From Imhoffiella purpurea (lineage in GTDB: Bacteria; Pseudomonadota; Gammaproteobacteria; Chromatiales; Chromatiaceae): a stretch of 64,000 bases of DNA. The first letter of the stretch is position 1; every line of letters starts with the position of its first letter. The translations under genes were made by a program, and so were the position numbers. The notes below the pieces were generated by a model. It searched no databases. It saw only the letters and a list, made by a program, of their open reading frames with translations, and was not told where the DNA came from. Shown here in pieces: positions 53,484-61,920 of this stretch. The DNA is taken from contig NZ_AONC01000045.1 of the NCBI RefSeq assembly GCF_000585215.1, positions 1 through 64,000 of the forward strand, written 5' to 3'.

Positions 53484-54333
53484 AGCCGACCTCGGATTGG
53501 GACTTGGCATGATGCCGTCCCTCGGTGGTCAGCACCGGGGCCTTGAGTCCGCGGGTGAAGACTTGGGTGACGGCATCCTCCATCTGATGACCGCAGCGCT
53601 CGACCCGGCGTTCCAGCCAGGTGTGGGCCAGCACCACCGGGATGGCGACCGTGAGTCCGACCGCCGTGGTCAGCAGTGCCTGCCAGATGCCGCCCGAGAG
53701 GATGGAGGGATCGACCTGGCTGCCCGCCACTTCGAGCTGCCGGAATGCCTCGATCATGCCCAGCACGGTCCCCAGCAGACCCAGCAGCGGACTCAGGGTG
53801 CCGATGATCTCCAGTGCGCGCAGATGGCTGCGCAGGCTTTCGAGCTGCAGGCTGGCGACCCGGGTCAGCTCCTCGCGCAGTGTCGCCATCTCGACCCTGG
53901 GCCGATGGAGCCCGACCAAGGCCAGATGGACCAGATGCGCCACAGGCTGGTTGCGGCCGGCGACCAGCGCGATCGCGGCCTGGGCGTCCGACTGCTGCCA
54001 GCGTCGCAGCGACTCGCGGACCGGACCAAGCCGGCCCAACTGCAGACGATGGAACTGCCACAGCTTCACCAGCACGATGGCGAGCGCGACCACGGAGAGC
54101 AGGCTCAGGAACAGGAGCACCGGGCCGCCGGTGCCGATCATGTCCTGCAGCGGACCCAGGATGCCGTCCAGCATGCCGGGGTCGGCCGATATCTCCGGCG
54201 AGGGAGGCGAGACGGCTGCGGCCGTCTCGGAGAAGTGCGCCGCGCCACCCGGCTCCAGATTACCCGGCGGAGAGATCGGGGTCTGGGCTTGGGCAGGTGC
54301 CGCGGGCGCGGCGTTCGTTGTGATATCGGTCAT
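53473..54333 (-). CDS. exbB: ExbB/TolQ/MotA-family proton channel
   Basis: A 286-residue membrane protein with an Ala/Pro-rich N-terminal region, a helix at about residues 70-90 and two further helices in the C-terminal half (around 190-215 and 228-250) with LSPLLGLLGTVLGMIEAF and AVGLTVAIPVVLAHTWLERRVE. With the two ExbDs it forms the proton-driven motor that powers TonB. It follows a secreted-protein gene by 17 bp. Confidence 0.9.
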   Translation of the reverse strand: MTDITTNAAPAAPAQAQTPISPPGNLEPGGAAHFSETAAAVSPPSPEISADPGMLDGILGPLQDMIGTGGPVLLFLSLLSVVALAIVLVKLWQFHRLQLGRLGPVRESLRRWQQSDAQAAIALVAGRNQPVAHLVHLALVGLHRPRVEMATLREELTRVASLQLESLRSHLRALEIIGTLSPLLGLLGTVLGMIEAFRQLEVAGSQVDPSILSGGIWQALLTTAVGLTVAIPVVLAHTWLERRVERCGHQMEDAVTQVFTRGLKAPVLTTEGRHHAKSQSEVGYAA

Positions 54334-54350
54334 GGGCGAGATCCTGTCGG

Positions 54351-54788
54351 TTACTTGAAGAAGTCCACGGGAAGTCGCGAGGACGTCCGCATGCGCGCGA
54401 GACAGCCGTCCACCGGGCCGCTGGCGTCGGTGCAGGCCGTGACGGCGTTGAGCAGGATGCGGCCGAGGGCATCGCAGGACAGATCCGCGATCTCGAACAG
54501 CTTGACGCTGGTCTTTCCGGGCGCGAGCGGTCCCGCTTCCAGACCGAAGCGCTTGAGGATGAATCCGTCCTGGTCGAACAGGACCAGCTCCAGTCCGAGC
54601 GATTCGAAGCGCGTATCGGTCTTGTTGCCGAAGACCAGATAGGGGCGGCAGGCATTGGCCTGGGATTCGAGCCTGTTCAGCTCGATCTCGATCGAACCCG
54701 CGGAGTCCTCGGCCAGGACGGGCGGGGTCGAGAGCGTCAGGCAGGACAGGAGGAGACAGGTGATGCTGTGAGCGAGACTGGAGCGCAT
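54351..54788 (-). CDS. Secreted hypothetical protein in the exb-tonB operon
   Basis: A 145-residue protein with a signal peptide (residues 1-26, cleaving after VLA). The mature part has four cysteines, which could form two disulfides. No family was recognised. It is the first gene of a unit with exbB, two exbDs and tonB, directly behind two Fur-like boxes, so it probably assists iron or metal uptake in the periplasm. The methionine at 54788 starts a good signal; a longer frame begins at 54848. Confidence 0.6.
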   Translation of the reverse strand: MRSSLAHSITCLLLSCLTLSTPPVLAEDSAGSIEIELNRLESQANACRPYLVFGNKTDTRFESLGLELVLFDQDGFILKRFGLEAGPLAPGKTSVKLFEIADLSCDALGRILLNAVTACTDASGPVDGCLARMRTSSRLPVDFFK

Positions 54789-54880
54789 ACGGCGGGGCCT
54801 ATCGTGGATCCGGGTGCTGATGATGATTTCGACGATCGATCCGTTCACGAGAGGAGAAGGATCTCGTCTTGAGTTTTAAA

Positions 54881-54899
54881 GATAAGCATTCTTATTTGC
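54881..54899 (-). promoter_or_regulatory. Fur-like box upstream of the exb-tonB unit
   Basis: GATAAGCATTCTTATTTGC matches the right half of the Fur-type GCAAATnATTCTCATTTGC strongly and the left half weakly. It is about 93 bp before the start of the secreted protein gene at 54788. Confidence 0.6.
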
Positions 54900-54912
54900 A
54901 TTATATATGAAT

Positions 54913-54931
54913 GCAAATTCTTCTCAATACT
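54913..54931 (-). promoter_or_regulatory. Second Fur-like box upstream of the exb-tonB unit
   Basis: GCAAATTCTTCTCAATAC has the left part of the Fur-type pattern (GCAAAT..TTCTCA) intact. It lies 14 bp from the previous box, a spacing consistent with tandem sites. Confidence 0.5.
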
Positions 54932-54955
54932 TTGTGGCGAGAGTTCCGAGACCGC

Positions 54956-56356
54956 TCAGGTGGACGGTTCGGATGGCAGCGGTTTGACCGCGTCCGGCGG
55001 GCCATCGGTCGGACGAAGGAACCGATAGATGAATCCGCCCAGCAGTAGGGTCGCGAGTCCGTAGAGCCCGACCACCGGCTTGCTGGAGAGGGTGTAGAGG
55101 ACGATCCAGAGATTCCCGGCGATGAAGATCAGGGGCGTGACCGGATAGCCCAGGGTGCGGTAGGGACGCGGCAGGTCGGGCGAGCGGCGGCGCAGCCGCA
55201 TCAGTCCGATGACCGTGAGCATGGAGGAGAGCGACAGGGTGAAGCCGATGTAGACCAGCAGCGCGTCGTAGGCGGCGACCAGGATCATGAGGATCGCGAT
55301 CAGGGCCTGGAGGAGGATCGCCTGCGCCGGGGTGTGGCGCTCGGCGTGGACGCTGCCGAAGCGGCGGAAGAAGACGCCGTCGCGCGCCATGGCGAAGTAG
55401 ACGCGCGGTCCGGCCATGATCATGGCGCTCATCACCGAGAGCAGGCCGAGGGCGATGGCCAGCCCGAACAGGGCGCCGATGCTGGATCCGAAGAGTGCGT
55501 CGGCGGCGCCGCCGGCGATCTCGAGCAGGCCGTTCATGGCCTGCGGCGGCAGGGCGTAGAGATAGACCAGATTGAGCAGCAGATAGAGCAGGGTGACCAG
55601 CAGGGTCCCGAGCGCCAGTGCGAGCGGCAGGTTGCGTCCGGGCCGGCGGATCTCACCGCCCAGATAGGCCGCCGCGTTCCAGCCGCTGTAGGCGAATGAG
55701 ACGAAGATGAGGGCGACCGCGAAGCTGGAGGCGGAGACGCCGCTGTCCGACAGCGACTGGCTCAGATGCCCGAGATCGCCCTGTCCGAGCCAGAGACCGG
55801 CGCCGATGAAGACCAGGATGAAGCCGATCTTGAAGGCGGTGAGCAGGTTCTGCACGCCCTGGCCCAGACGCAGGCTGTGGATGTGCACCAGTGAGAGCAC
55901 GACGACGGCGGCGCAGGCGAGCAGGGTGACCGGCGAGAGGCTGATCCAGGGGTGTTCGCCGGATCCCAGGACCAGCCAGGGATCCGATGCCCCGCCGAGG
56001 AAATAGGTCGCGAAGGCGATGGCTGCCGCGGCGATGGGGGCGGAGAAGCCGACGATCAGCGAGATCCAGCCCGAGACGAAGGCGGGCAGGGGGCCGAAGG
56101 AGGCGCGCAGGTAGGCGTATTCCCCGCCCGCGCGCGGCAGCATGGCCCCGAGTTCGCCGTAGCAGAGCGCCCCGGTCAGGGCGAAGAGCCCGCCGAGCAG
56201 CCAGCACAGCAGCAGGGCCGTGGGGCTGCCCAGCTCAGCGAGGATGAAACCCGAGGTCGTGAAGATACCGCTGCCGATCATGTTGGCCACGACCAGCACG
56301 GTGGCCGAGACCAGTCCGATCTCGCGTCTGAGCTCGCTGGGCTGGGCCTGACTCAT
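54956..56356 (-). CDS. APC-family amino acid permease
   Basis: A 466-residue inner-membrane protein with about 12 helices. The first helix pair (EIGLVSATVLVVANMIGSGIFTTSGF) has the GSG motif of APC-superfamily amino acid transporters. The substrate cannot be told. Its ATG overlaps the stop of the exported methylase gene (ATGA), which suggests a related job, for example taking up an amino-acid-like metal chelate. Third gene of a unit starting with the TonB receptor at 59294. Confidence 0.88.
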   Translation of the reverse strand: MSQAQPSELRREIGLVSATVLVVANMIGSGIFTTSGFILAELGSPTALLLCWLLGGLFALTGALCYGELGAMLPRAGGEYAYLRASFGPLPAFVSGWISLIVGFSAPIAAAAIAFATYFLGGASDPWLVLGSGEHPWISLSPVTLLACAAVVVLSLVHIHSLRLGQGVQNLLTAFKIGFILVFIGAGLWLGQGDLGHLSQSLSDSGVSASSFAVALIFVSFAYSGWNAAAYLGGEIRRPGRNLPLALALGTLLVTLLYLLLNLVYLYALPPQAMNGLLEIAGGAADALFGSSIGALFGLAIALGLLSVMSAMIMAGPRVYFAMARDGVFFRRFGSVHAERHTPAQAILLQALIAILMILVAAYDALLVYIGFTLSLSSMLTVIGLMRLRRRSPDLPRPYRTLGYPVTPLIFIAGNLWIVLYTLSSKPVVGLYGLATLLLGGFIYRFLRPTDGPPDAVKPLPSEPST

Positions 56357-57252
56357 TTCAGGAAGTCGCCGACGTAGATCAGGTGCTCGAAGGGCAGCTC
56401 GGCGTCTCCGGCCTGCTCCAGGACCGTATCCAGGGTCGCCACCATGACCTGCTCCCGCTCGGCATAGCCGGCATGGGAGACGATCGCGATCGGGGTGTCG
56501 CCCGGATAGGACCCCTTCAAACGCTCCACCACCTCCGGAAGCTTGGAACGCATGGTGAAGAAGACCAGGGTCGAGCGGCTCTCGGCGAGTTTCTCCAATG
56601 TGTCGAGCCGGTTCTCACGCTCGGGTCCGCCCGGCGTGCGGGTCAGGATCACAGAGCGGCTGTGCTCGCCCTGGGTGATGCCCCGGCCCAGCGCCGCGTT
56701 GGCGGCGTTGAAGCTCGACACGCCCGGAATCACCACCGGATCCAGATCGGCGAACTCGCTCAGATAGCCGGTCTGGGGGCCGTAGATGGTGGGGTCGCCG
56801 TAGTCGATCACCGCGACCTGCTTGCCCGCCTCGACGGCCTCGCGAATGATCTTGCGCGCCTGTGCCTCGAGCTCCGCGCGCTGCTCCTCGTGGCGTCGGC
56901 GACGTTCCGCCCGCTCGTCCTGGCTCGGCCCATCGGCATCCTTGCTCGGGCGCGGGGGCATCTGACGGAAGAGCCCGTGACCCGCCTCGTAGATCTCCTT
57001 GCCCTGGAGCAGGTCGGCATGGCGCTCGCGCACCGACTCCATGCCGAAGACGATGTCCGACTCGGCGAGAATCTTTTGCGCCCGAACCGTGATGTTGTCC
57101 GGATCCCCGATACCGATGCTGACCAGATAGAGGTGTCCGCTCGGCTTGGTCGAGGATGTATCGGTCTCGGCCGATGCCGGTAGCCCGGCGAGGAGAATGC
57201 TGGAGATCAATGGGATGGCGGCCCAGCGCGGGACGCCCGATGTCGAGATCAT
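56353..57252 (-). CDS. Tetrapyrrole-methylase-like protein with export signal
   Basis: A 299-residue protein whose first 28 residues form a signal peptide ending PASA, followed by a tetrapyrrole (corrin/porphyrin) methylase domain: GHLYLVSIGIGDPDNITVRAQKI, DYGDPTIYGPQTGYL, VIPGVSSFNAANAALGRGI and IVSHAGY. An Arg/Glu-rich insertion occurs at about 92-130. The family uses SAM, a cytoplasmic cofactor, so export is unexpected. It lies 53 bp behind the TonB receptor, with AGGAG before its start. It may bind a tetrapyrrole or metal chelate without methylating it. Confidence 0.75.
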   Translation of the reverse strand: MISTSGVPRWAAIPLISSILLAGLPASAETDTSSTKPSGHLYLVSIGIGDPDNITVRAQKILAESDIVFGMESVRERHADLLQGKEIYEAGHGLFRQMPPRPSKDADGPSQDERAERRRRHEEQRAELEAQARKIIREAVEAGKQVAVIDYGDPTIYGPQTGYLSEFADLDPVVIPGVSSFNAANAALGRGITQGEHSRSVILTRTPGGPERENRLDTLEKLAESRSTLVFFTMRSKLPEVVERLKGSYPGDTPIAIVSHAGYAEREQVMVATLDTVLEQAGDAELPFEHLIYVGDFLK

Positions 57253-57305
57253 GCTTGGATACTCCTGGTGAGGACCCCGTGGGTCCGGGTCTGGGGAAGC
57301 TGTTT

Positions 57306-59294
57306 TCAGAATCGATAGTTCACCGCCAGACGCACGTCGCGTCCGGGTTCGTGGACGATCCCGGTCGTGCTGCTGGCAATGGATGCCTGATCGGCATAGC
57401 GCCGGTCGAAGAGGTTGTGGACGGCGAGCGACAGGGTCAGATCGGGCGTCTCGGCAGGACGCCATCGGGCCTGGATGTCGTGCAGCACATAGCCGGCGCG
57501 CTCTTCCTGGCCCTCCGGGACCTCGTCCAGTTCGGCGACGGCGGTCAGGGTGTAGCCGAGGGTGATGTTCTCGCGCGGGCTCCAGCGGGTGTCCCAGACC
57601 AGCTGGTCGCCGCTCCCGGCCGCCTTGCGGCGGATGATGCCGACCGGATTGCCATCGCCGTCCTCGGTCTCGAAGCTGGAATAGGCGAGCTGGGTCTCCA
57701 GCGCGCGCCAGCTCCAGGTGGCGCGCAGCTCGAATCCGCGCGAGCGCAGGGTGTCCGGGTTGTTGGCGATCTTGGCGACCGAGCCGGGTCCGCCGCCGAC
57801 GCGCTCGATGGTGTTGCGCAGCCGGGTGTCGAAGAAGGTCAGCTCGGCGTCGAAGACGGCGTCCGGGCGAAACAGACCGCTGGTCTGGTAGCGCAGCCCG
57901 GCCTCGCGCTGGAAGGACTCCTCGGCCTCCAGTGGCTTGCCGTCGTTGAAGTTGGTCGTGGCGTCGATATTGGACAGCCACCCGACGGGGATGATGCCGC
58001 TGCCGCGCACCGCCTCGCCATAGCCGGCGAAGGCGGTCCAGCCCTCGGCGAAACGGACCTCGGCGCTGGCGTTCGGCGAAACCCGGTCGCCTTCCAGTGT
58101 CTTGGGGCCATAGTCGGACGAATAGTCGTCGTAGCGGGCGCCGAACGACAGGCTCAGCCAGTCCCAGGTCAGGCGTTCCTGCAGGAAGAGACCGAGATTG
58201 CCCGAGTCGTTCTCGATCTCGGTGCCGTCGGCCGCCTGGGTGATGCCCTGCTCGCTGTAATAGTCGGCGCCCAGGGTCAGCCGGTGGCTGGTCGCCCCGA
58301 TCTCGAAGGTGGAGACGTTGCTCAGACTGCCGCCGAACTCCTCGCTCGAAACCTCGCTGTCGCGGTCCTGGTTCTCGAGTTCGTTGTCGTTGGCGTAGAG
58401 GTTGATCCGCCAGTCGATCAGCGGATTCCCGGACTGGAAGCGATGGTCCAGGGTGTAGGTCTCGCGCGAGGTGACCTGGTACTCAGGTATAGAGCCCTCT
58501 GGGGCATAGCCCATGTCGCTCCCGGTGCTGCCGTAGAGATAGAGTCCCGAGTTGGTGTTGCGCTCGGCGCTCAGTCGCAGGCTGTGTCCCTCCAGGCCGA
58601 GCAGGGTCGCTTTGACGAAATAGTCGCGATCCTGTCCGGCCGAGTTGGGAACGTCTCCGCCGCCGCCGATCCGGTAGTCCTCGCGGTTGACCGCCGAGAT
58701 GTGGGCGAGCAGGCCCAGGTGGTCGCCGCCCTTGCCGTAGGCCGTGACGCTGCCCTGCTCGGAGCTGTCGGCGCTGGCATAGCCCGCCTTGAGGGTCGCG
58801 CCGGCCGTTCGATTGGGGTCGAGCAGATCCTGGGCGTCGACCGTCTCGAACCGGATGGCGCCGCCCAGAGCACCGGGTCCGCGGTCGGCCGATGGACCCG
58901 TGATCACCTCCACCCGCTTGAGCAGATCGGGATCGATCCCGCCGATGCCGCCCCGGTGCTGATGCAGGCTGCGGCCCTGGCGCGCCCCGTCGATCGTGAT
59001 GTTGAGATTGCTGCCCTCGATGCCGCGCAGATAGATACGCTGGGCGTTGCGCGCGCCTCCGCCCACACGGACCGAGGGATCGTCCTTGAAGACATCCGCC
59101 ATGTCGTTGGCCAGACTGCGCTGGATCCGTTCGATCGGGATGTCGCGGCCCTGCGTCTCCTCCCGGGCCTCGACCTCGATGGTGGAGAGCTCGGCGTGGG
59201 CGACCCCGTTCGTCTGGGCCTGGGCCTGGGTCGGGGCCGATCCGGCGGCCATCAGTAAGACCGCCAGGGTCGTGGTGGATGTATCGGTTTTCAT
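57306..59294 (-). CDS. TonB-dependent outer-membrane receptor
   Basis: A 662-residue outer-membrane receptor with a signal peptide (to about residue 25), a TonB box region (ELSTIEVEAREETQG), a plug domain (NDMADVFKDDPSVRVGGGARNAQRIYLRGIEGSNLNITIDGA) and a beta-barrel ending with NYRF. The plug and the QRIYLRGIEGSNLNITIDGARQ segment resemble receptors for haem or haemoproteins, but the FRAP/NPNL haem motifs were not found, so the substrate is open. It is the first gene of a unit with the exported methylase-like protein and an amino acid permease. A Fur-like box lies upstream. Confidence 0.9.
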   Translation of the reverse strand: MKTDTSTTTLAVLLMAAGSAPTQAQAQTNGVAHAELSTIEVEAREETQGRDIPIERIQRSLANDMADVFKDDPSVRVGGGARNAQRIYLRGIEGSNLNITIDGARQGRSLHQHRGGIGGIDPDLLKRVEVITGPSADRGPGALGGAIRFETVDAQDLLDPNRTAGATLKAGYASADSSEQGSVTAYGKGGDHLGLLAHISAVNREDYRIGGGGDVPNSAGQDRDYFVKATLLGLEGHSLRLSAERNTNSGLYLYGSTGSDMGYAPEGSIPEYQVTSRETYTLDHRFQSGNPLIDWRINLYANDNELENQDRDSEVSSEEFGGSLSNVSTFEIGATSHRLTLGADYYSEQGITQAADGTEIENDSGNLGLFLQERLTWDWLSLSFGARYDDYSSDYGPKTLEGDRVSPNASAEVRFAEGWTAFAGYGEAVRGSGIIPVGWLSNIDATTNFNDGKPLEAEESFQREAGLRYQTSGLFRPDAVFDAELTFFDTRLRNTIERVGGGPGSVAKIANNPDTLRSRGFELRATWSWRALETQLAYSSFETEDGDGNPVGIIRRKAAGSGDQLVWDTRWSPRENITLGYTLTAVAELDEVPEGQEERAGYVLHDIQARWRPAETPDLTLSLAVHNLFDRRYADQASIASSTTGIVHEPGRDVRLAVNYRF

Positions 59295-59318
59295 CGCGCT
59301 ACCGCTGCATATAAAGTA

Positions 59319-59340
59319 GAATCATTCTCATTAATGATGA
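59319..59340. promoter_or_regulatory. Fur-like box between receptor and LysR gene
   Basis: GAATCATTCTCATTAATGATGA is a good Fur-type match (AATnATTCTCATT), about 25 bp before the receptor start codon. The same region is divergent to the LysR gene at 59413. Confidence 0.65.
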
Positions 59341-59412
59341 GGATCCTATCGATCCTCGCGATTCTCGGGAAGTGCCATTCGTGGAACGGTTCGTTGCGAA
59401 AAGGGAACGGAG

Positions 59413-60360
59413 ATGACGGATTTCGATGCCCTGCGAGCGCTGGTCGCCTTGCAGGAACATGGCAATCTGACGGCGGCAGCCCGCGCCCTGGAGTGCCCCA
59501 AGTCGACCCTGAGCCGGAGACTGGCGGCCCTCGAATCGGCATTGGGGCACCCGCTCACCCGCCAGGAGGGCGGACGTCTGCTGCTGAGCGATGCGGGTTC
59601 TTGCTATGCGGGATACGGCGAGCGGATCCTGACGCTGGCCGAGGAGGCTCGGCATTCGGTCGCGGCCTTCTCGCGCGAGATGCGCGGCGAGGTTCGGGTG
59701 TGGGTCGATCAGCCGCTGGCACGCGGCTGGGCGACGCGCACGCTGAACGATTTCCTCGCCCGCTATCCGGAGGTCAGTCTGGAGGTGAGGGTCCTGCCAC
59801 CCGGCGGTCTGCCCACGGCGGACGGGACGGATCTATGGCTCGCCTGCGACGACCGCGGCCTGCCCGGCCTCAAGCGCACCCCACTGGGGCGCTGGCGTCG
59901 GCGGCTCTATACCAGGGCGGAGGAGGGACCCTGCCGTCGGCTCGGAGCCCCATCCAAATTGGACGCTTGTCCCTGGATCGGGCTGGTGAGCGAGCCGGCG
60001 GAGATCCGGCTTGGACACCCATCCAGGGAGGATGGGTACGGACATCGGCCGCGCGCCCGGCTGCGTGTCGATTCGCTCGAGATGCTGGCCGACGCCATCG
60101 CCCGCGGCTACGGCATCGGCGTGCTCCCATCCTGGCTGGCCGAGTGCCCGCGCCACGGGCTGCGCGGACATTATGCCCGGGTGCTCGAGGACTGGGAGGC
60201 GGAACCGGTCGACCTCTCCTGCCATCTTCCTCGAGGTGCTCGCCCGCGCCGCATCCAGGTACTCGTCGACCATCTGCATGCCCATCTGCCGAAACGCTGG
60301 GCGCTCGAATCCGGGGATTCGTCTCTCCTCAGTGCGCCGAGACGAACTTCAGCCCGATGA
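59413..60360 (+). CDS. LysR-family transcriptional regulator
   Basis: A 315-residue LysR-family protein. The HTH has GNLTAAARALECPKSTLSRRLAALESALG, and an effector-binding domain begins at about residue 90 (GEVRVWVDQPLARGW). It is divergent from the TonB receptor, so it may control it, and its end overlaps the SugE-type gene by 32 bp. An insertion around residues 175-210 with short direct repeats (PSKLDACPW, PSREDGYG) is unusual. Effector unknown. Confidence 0.82.
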   Translation: MTDFDALRALVALQEHGNLTAAARALECPKSTLSRRLAALESALGHPLTRQEGGRLLLSDAGSCYAGYGERILTLAEEARHSVAAFSREMRGEVRVWVDQPLARGWATRTLNDFLARYPEVSLEVRVLPPGGLPTADGTDLWLACDDRGLPGLKRTPLGRWRRRLYTRAEEGPCRRLGAPSKLDACPWIGLVSEPAEIRLGHPSREDGYGHRPRARLRVDSLEMLADAIARGYGIGVLPSWLAECPRHGLRGHYARVLEDWEAEPVDLSCHLPRGARPRRIQVLVDHLHAHLPKRWALESGDSSLLSAPRRTSAR

Positions 60361-60655
60361 TCCCGATCAGGATCAAGCCGACGAAGAAGAAGCGGGCCAG
60401 CGTCGCCGGTTCGCCGAAGAGCAGCAGCCCGAGCACGAAGGTGCCGACGGCGCCGATCCCCGTCCAGACCGCGTATGCCGTCCCCATCGGAATGTCTTTC
60501 TGCGCCATCAGCAGCAGTGCGCCGCTGGCGACCATGCAGACCGCCGAGAAGCCGATCCAGCCCCACCGAAGACCGGATTCGGCGAGCCCCAGTTTAAGAC
60601 CGACCGGCCAGCCCCACTCGAAGATTCCAGCGATGATCAGATAGGTCCACGCCAT
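60329..60655 (-). CDS. sugE: SMR-family exporter, SugE/Gdx-like
   Basis: A 108-residue protein with four membrane helices. GIFEWGWPVGLKLG in helix 1 and GTAYAVWTGIGAVGT in helix 3 are the family's motifs. The WPVGLK segment matches the Gdx (SugE) subgroup, which exports guanidinium or related compounds, rather than EmrE. The upstream 130 bp were checked for a guanidine riboswitch and none was recognised. Its end overlaps the LysR gene tail-to-tail. Confidence 0.82.
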   Translation of the reverse strand: MAWTYLIIAGIFEWGWPVGLKLGLAESGLRWGWIGFSAVCMVASGALLLMAQKDIPMGTAYAVWTGIGAVGTFVLGLLLFGEPATLARFFFVGLILIGIIGLKFVSAH

Positions 60656-60787
60656 TCGAGTTGAGTCTCCTCCGAAATTGAGAGCCCTGAAGATTCATCT
60701 CGCGAGCGCTGACACTTAATGGATGCATTGCGGCCGAGCTGACCTCTTCGCGACTCGATGTGCGATTTTCGCTTGCGAAGCCGATCC

Positions 60788-61228
60788 TCAGATCGGTTCC
60801 CTGAGCACCTCTTTCAGAGTCTCGCCGTCGAGTATGCGATCGGCCCAGATCTCGAGTTCTGCTTCGCTTGCTTGATCGAGGCATGCTTCGGCCCAGGCGG
60901 GCAGGGCACCGAAACGTCGGACCAATTGGCGACGCAGCAGTCTTATCTCTCCTTGAGACAAGCCTTTCTCGATCCCTTCCTTGATGCCTTGCTCAAGACC
61001 TTGTTGTTTCCACTCCTCGATCCAGGTTTTCACTCTTTCGGCCAACATGGCGCGCATCTCCTGCAGATCGTTGATGTTCGGCAACTCGGCGCCCGGAACC
61101 CGTGCCGGCAACAGCACGCGTTTGAGCCAGACCACGAAGGCGCGGCGCAGGCTGTCCTGCTCGGGGGTGGCGAGCCAACCGATCAGACTCGCCAGCACCC
61201 GTTCGATATCCTCGGGGCGGCGACTGTT
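60788..61228 (-). pseudogene. Truncated Rpn/PD-(D/E)XK-transposase-like gene (C-terminal part only)
   Basis: The frame encodes NSRRPEDIERVLASLIGWLA, followed by RVLLPARVPGAELPNINDLQEM and the repeat-rich tail QGLEQGIKEGIEKGLSQGE. These belong to the C-terminal half of Rpn-family (DUF4351) nuclease/transposase-like proteins, which are about 300 residues long. The N-terminal nuclease domain is missing. The upstream end abuts the TGA stop of the next gene in the same frame at 61229-61231. The DNA beyond is that gene, so the break is a deletion or rearrangement. Confidence 0.75.
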
Positions 61229-61672
61229 TCAATCCGCCGGCTTGATGTCCAGCACCGGGGTATCCGGGAAGGCGTCGATGTCCTCGATCTCGATCCGCGT
61301 TCCCTCGACCGCCAGGACCCGACAGCGGCTGAGCGCGATCAGGTTCGGCCGGACCGGCGCGTGCGTGGCGAAGACACCACGCAACGGATTCTCCGGATTG
61401 CCGCGCGGATGGACCTGTTGGATCGCCCGCCGCTCGGGGGTATCGTTGCGGTCGAACCAGTAAAGTACCCAGATCGTCGCCCCGGCCTCCAGTCCCAGCA
61501 GGCCCGGTCGATGGCGGGGTTGGATCTCGATCCGGGCGTGCCCCTCGGATTTGCGCACCCAGCCGATGGGCCGGATCTGGTAGACCGGTCCGGAATCCGC
61601 GTCTTGTTCCTGGGCCGCCATATCTGTCACGCCGATCACCAGAGTCAGAAGGATCATCCAGGACATCCTCAT
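61229..61672 (-). CDS. TsaA/TrmO-like domain protein with N-terminal signal or anchor
   Basis: A 147-residue protein with a hydrophobic N-terminus (residues 5-19, MILLTLVIGVTDMAA), followed by a TsaA/UPF0066 domain: YQIRPIGWVRKSEG, ATIWVLYWFDRND, LRGVFATHAPVRPNLIALSRCRVL and TPVLDIKPAD. The family is known from TrmO, which uses SAM to methylate tRNA inside the cell. A signal or membrane anchor is therefore odd. The start at 61672 gives the hydrophobic start; a longer frame begins at 61828 but adds non-family residues. The cleavage site is weak. Confidence 0.7.
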   Translation of the reverse strand: MRMSWMILLTLVIGVTDMAAQEQDADSGPVYQIRPIGWVRKSEGHARIEIQPRHRPGLLGLEAGATIWVLYWFDRNDTPERRAIQQVHPRGNPENPLRGVFATHAPVRPNLIALSRCRVLAVEGTRIEIEDIDAFPDTPVLDIKPAD

Positions 61673-61824
61673 CGTGGGAGTCACTCGCGATTCCTTGGTT
61701 GCCGAGCATGGGTTCAAGTCTACTCCGTTCTTGACGACCCTATGCCCGAGGGCAGGGGAGGGGGCGAGGCGGCTTGATGATCGCGTGAAGATTCGAGCGG
61801 ATCCATTGCTGACAGGATGAACAT

Positions 61825-61844
61825 GCAAATCCTTCTCAGTTTGC
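61825..61844 (+). promoter_or_regulatory. Fur-like box upstream of the cupin gene
   Basis: GCAAATCCTTCTCAGTTTGC closely matches the Fur-type GCAAATnATTCTCATTTGC. It is about 77 bp before the cupin start. Confidence 0.65.
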
Positions 61845-61920
61845 CTGACAGGGCGTCTCTTGCTATCGTCGGATTCGTCTTTTGAAGTGATTAACGTACT
61901 GTTTTTATAGGTTTTTAGCC

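Noticed and set aside
60656-60787. A guanidine riboswitch upstream of the SugE-type gene
   Set aside because: None of the known guanidine-I, II or III sequence patterns could be recognised in the 130 bp.
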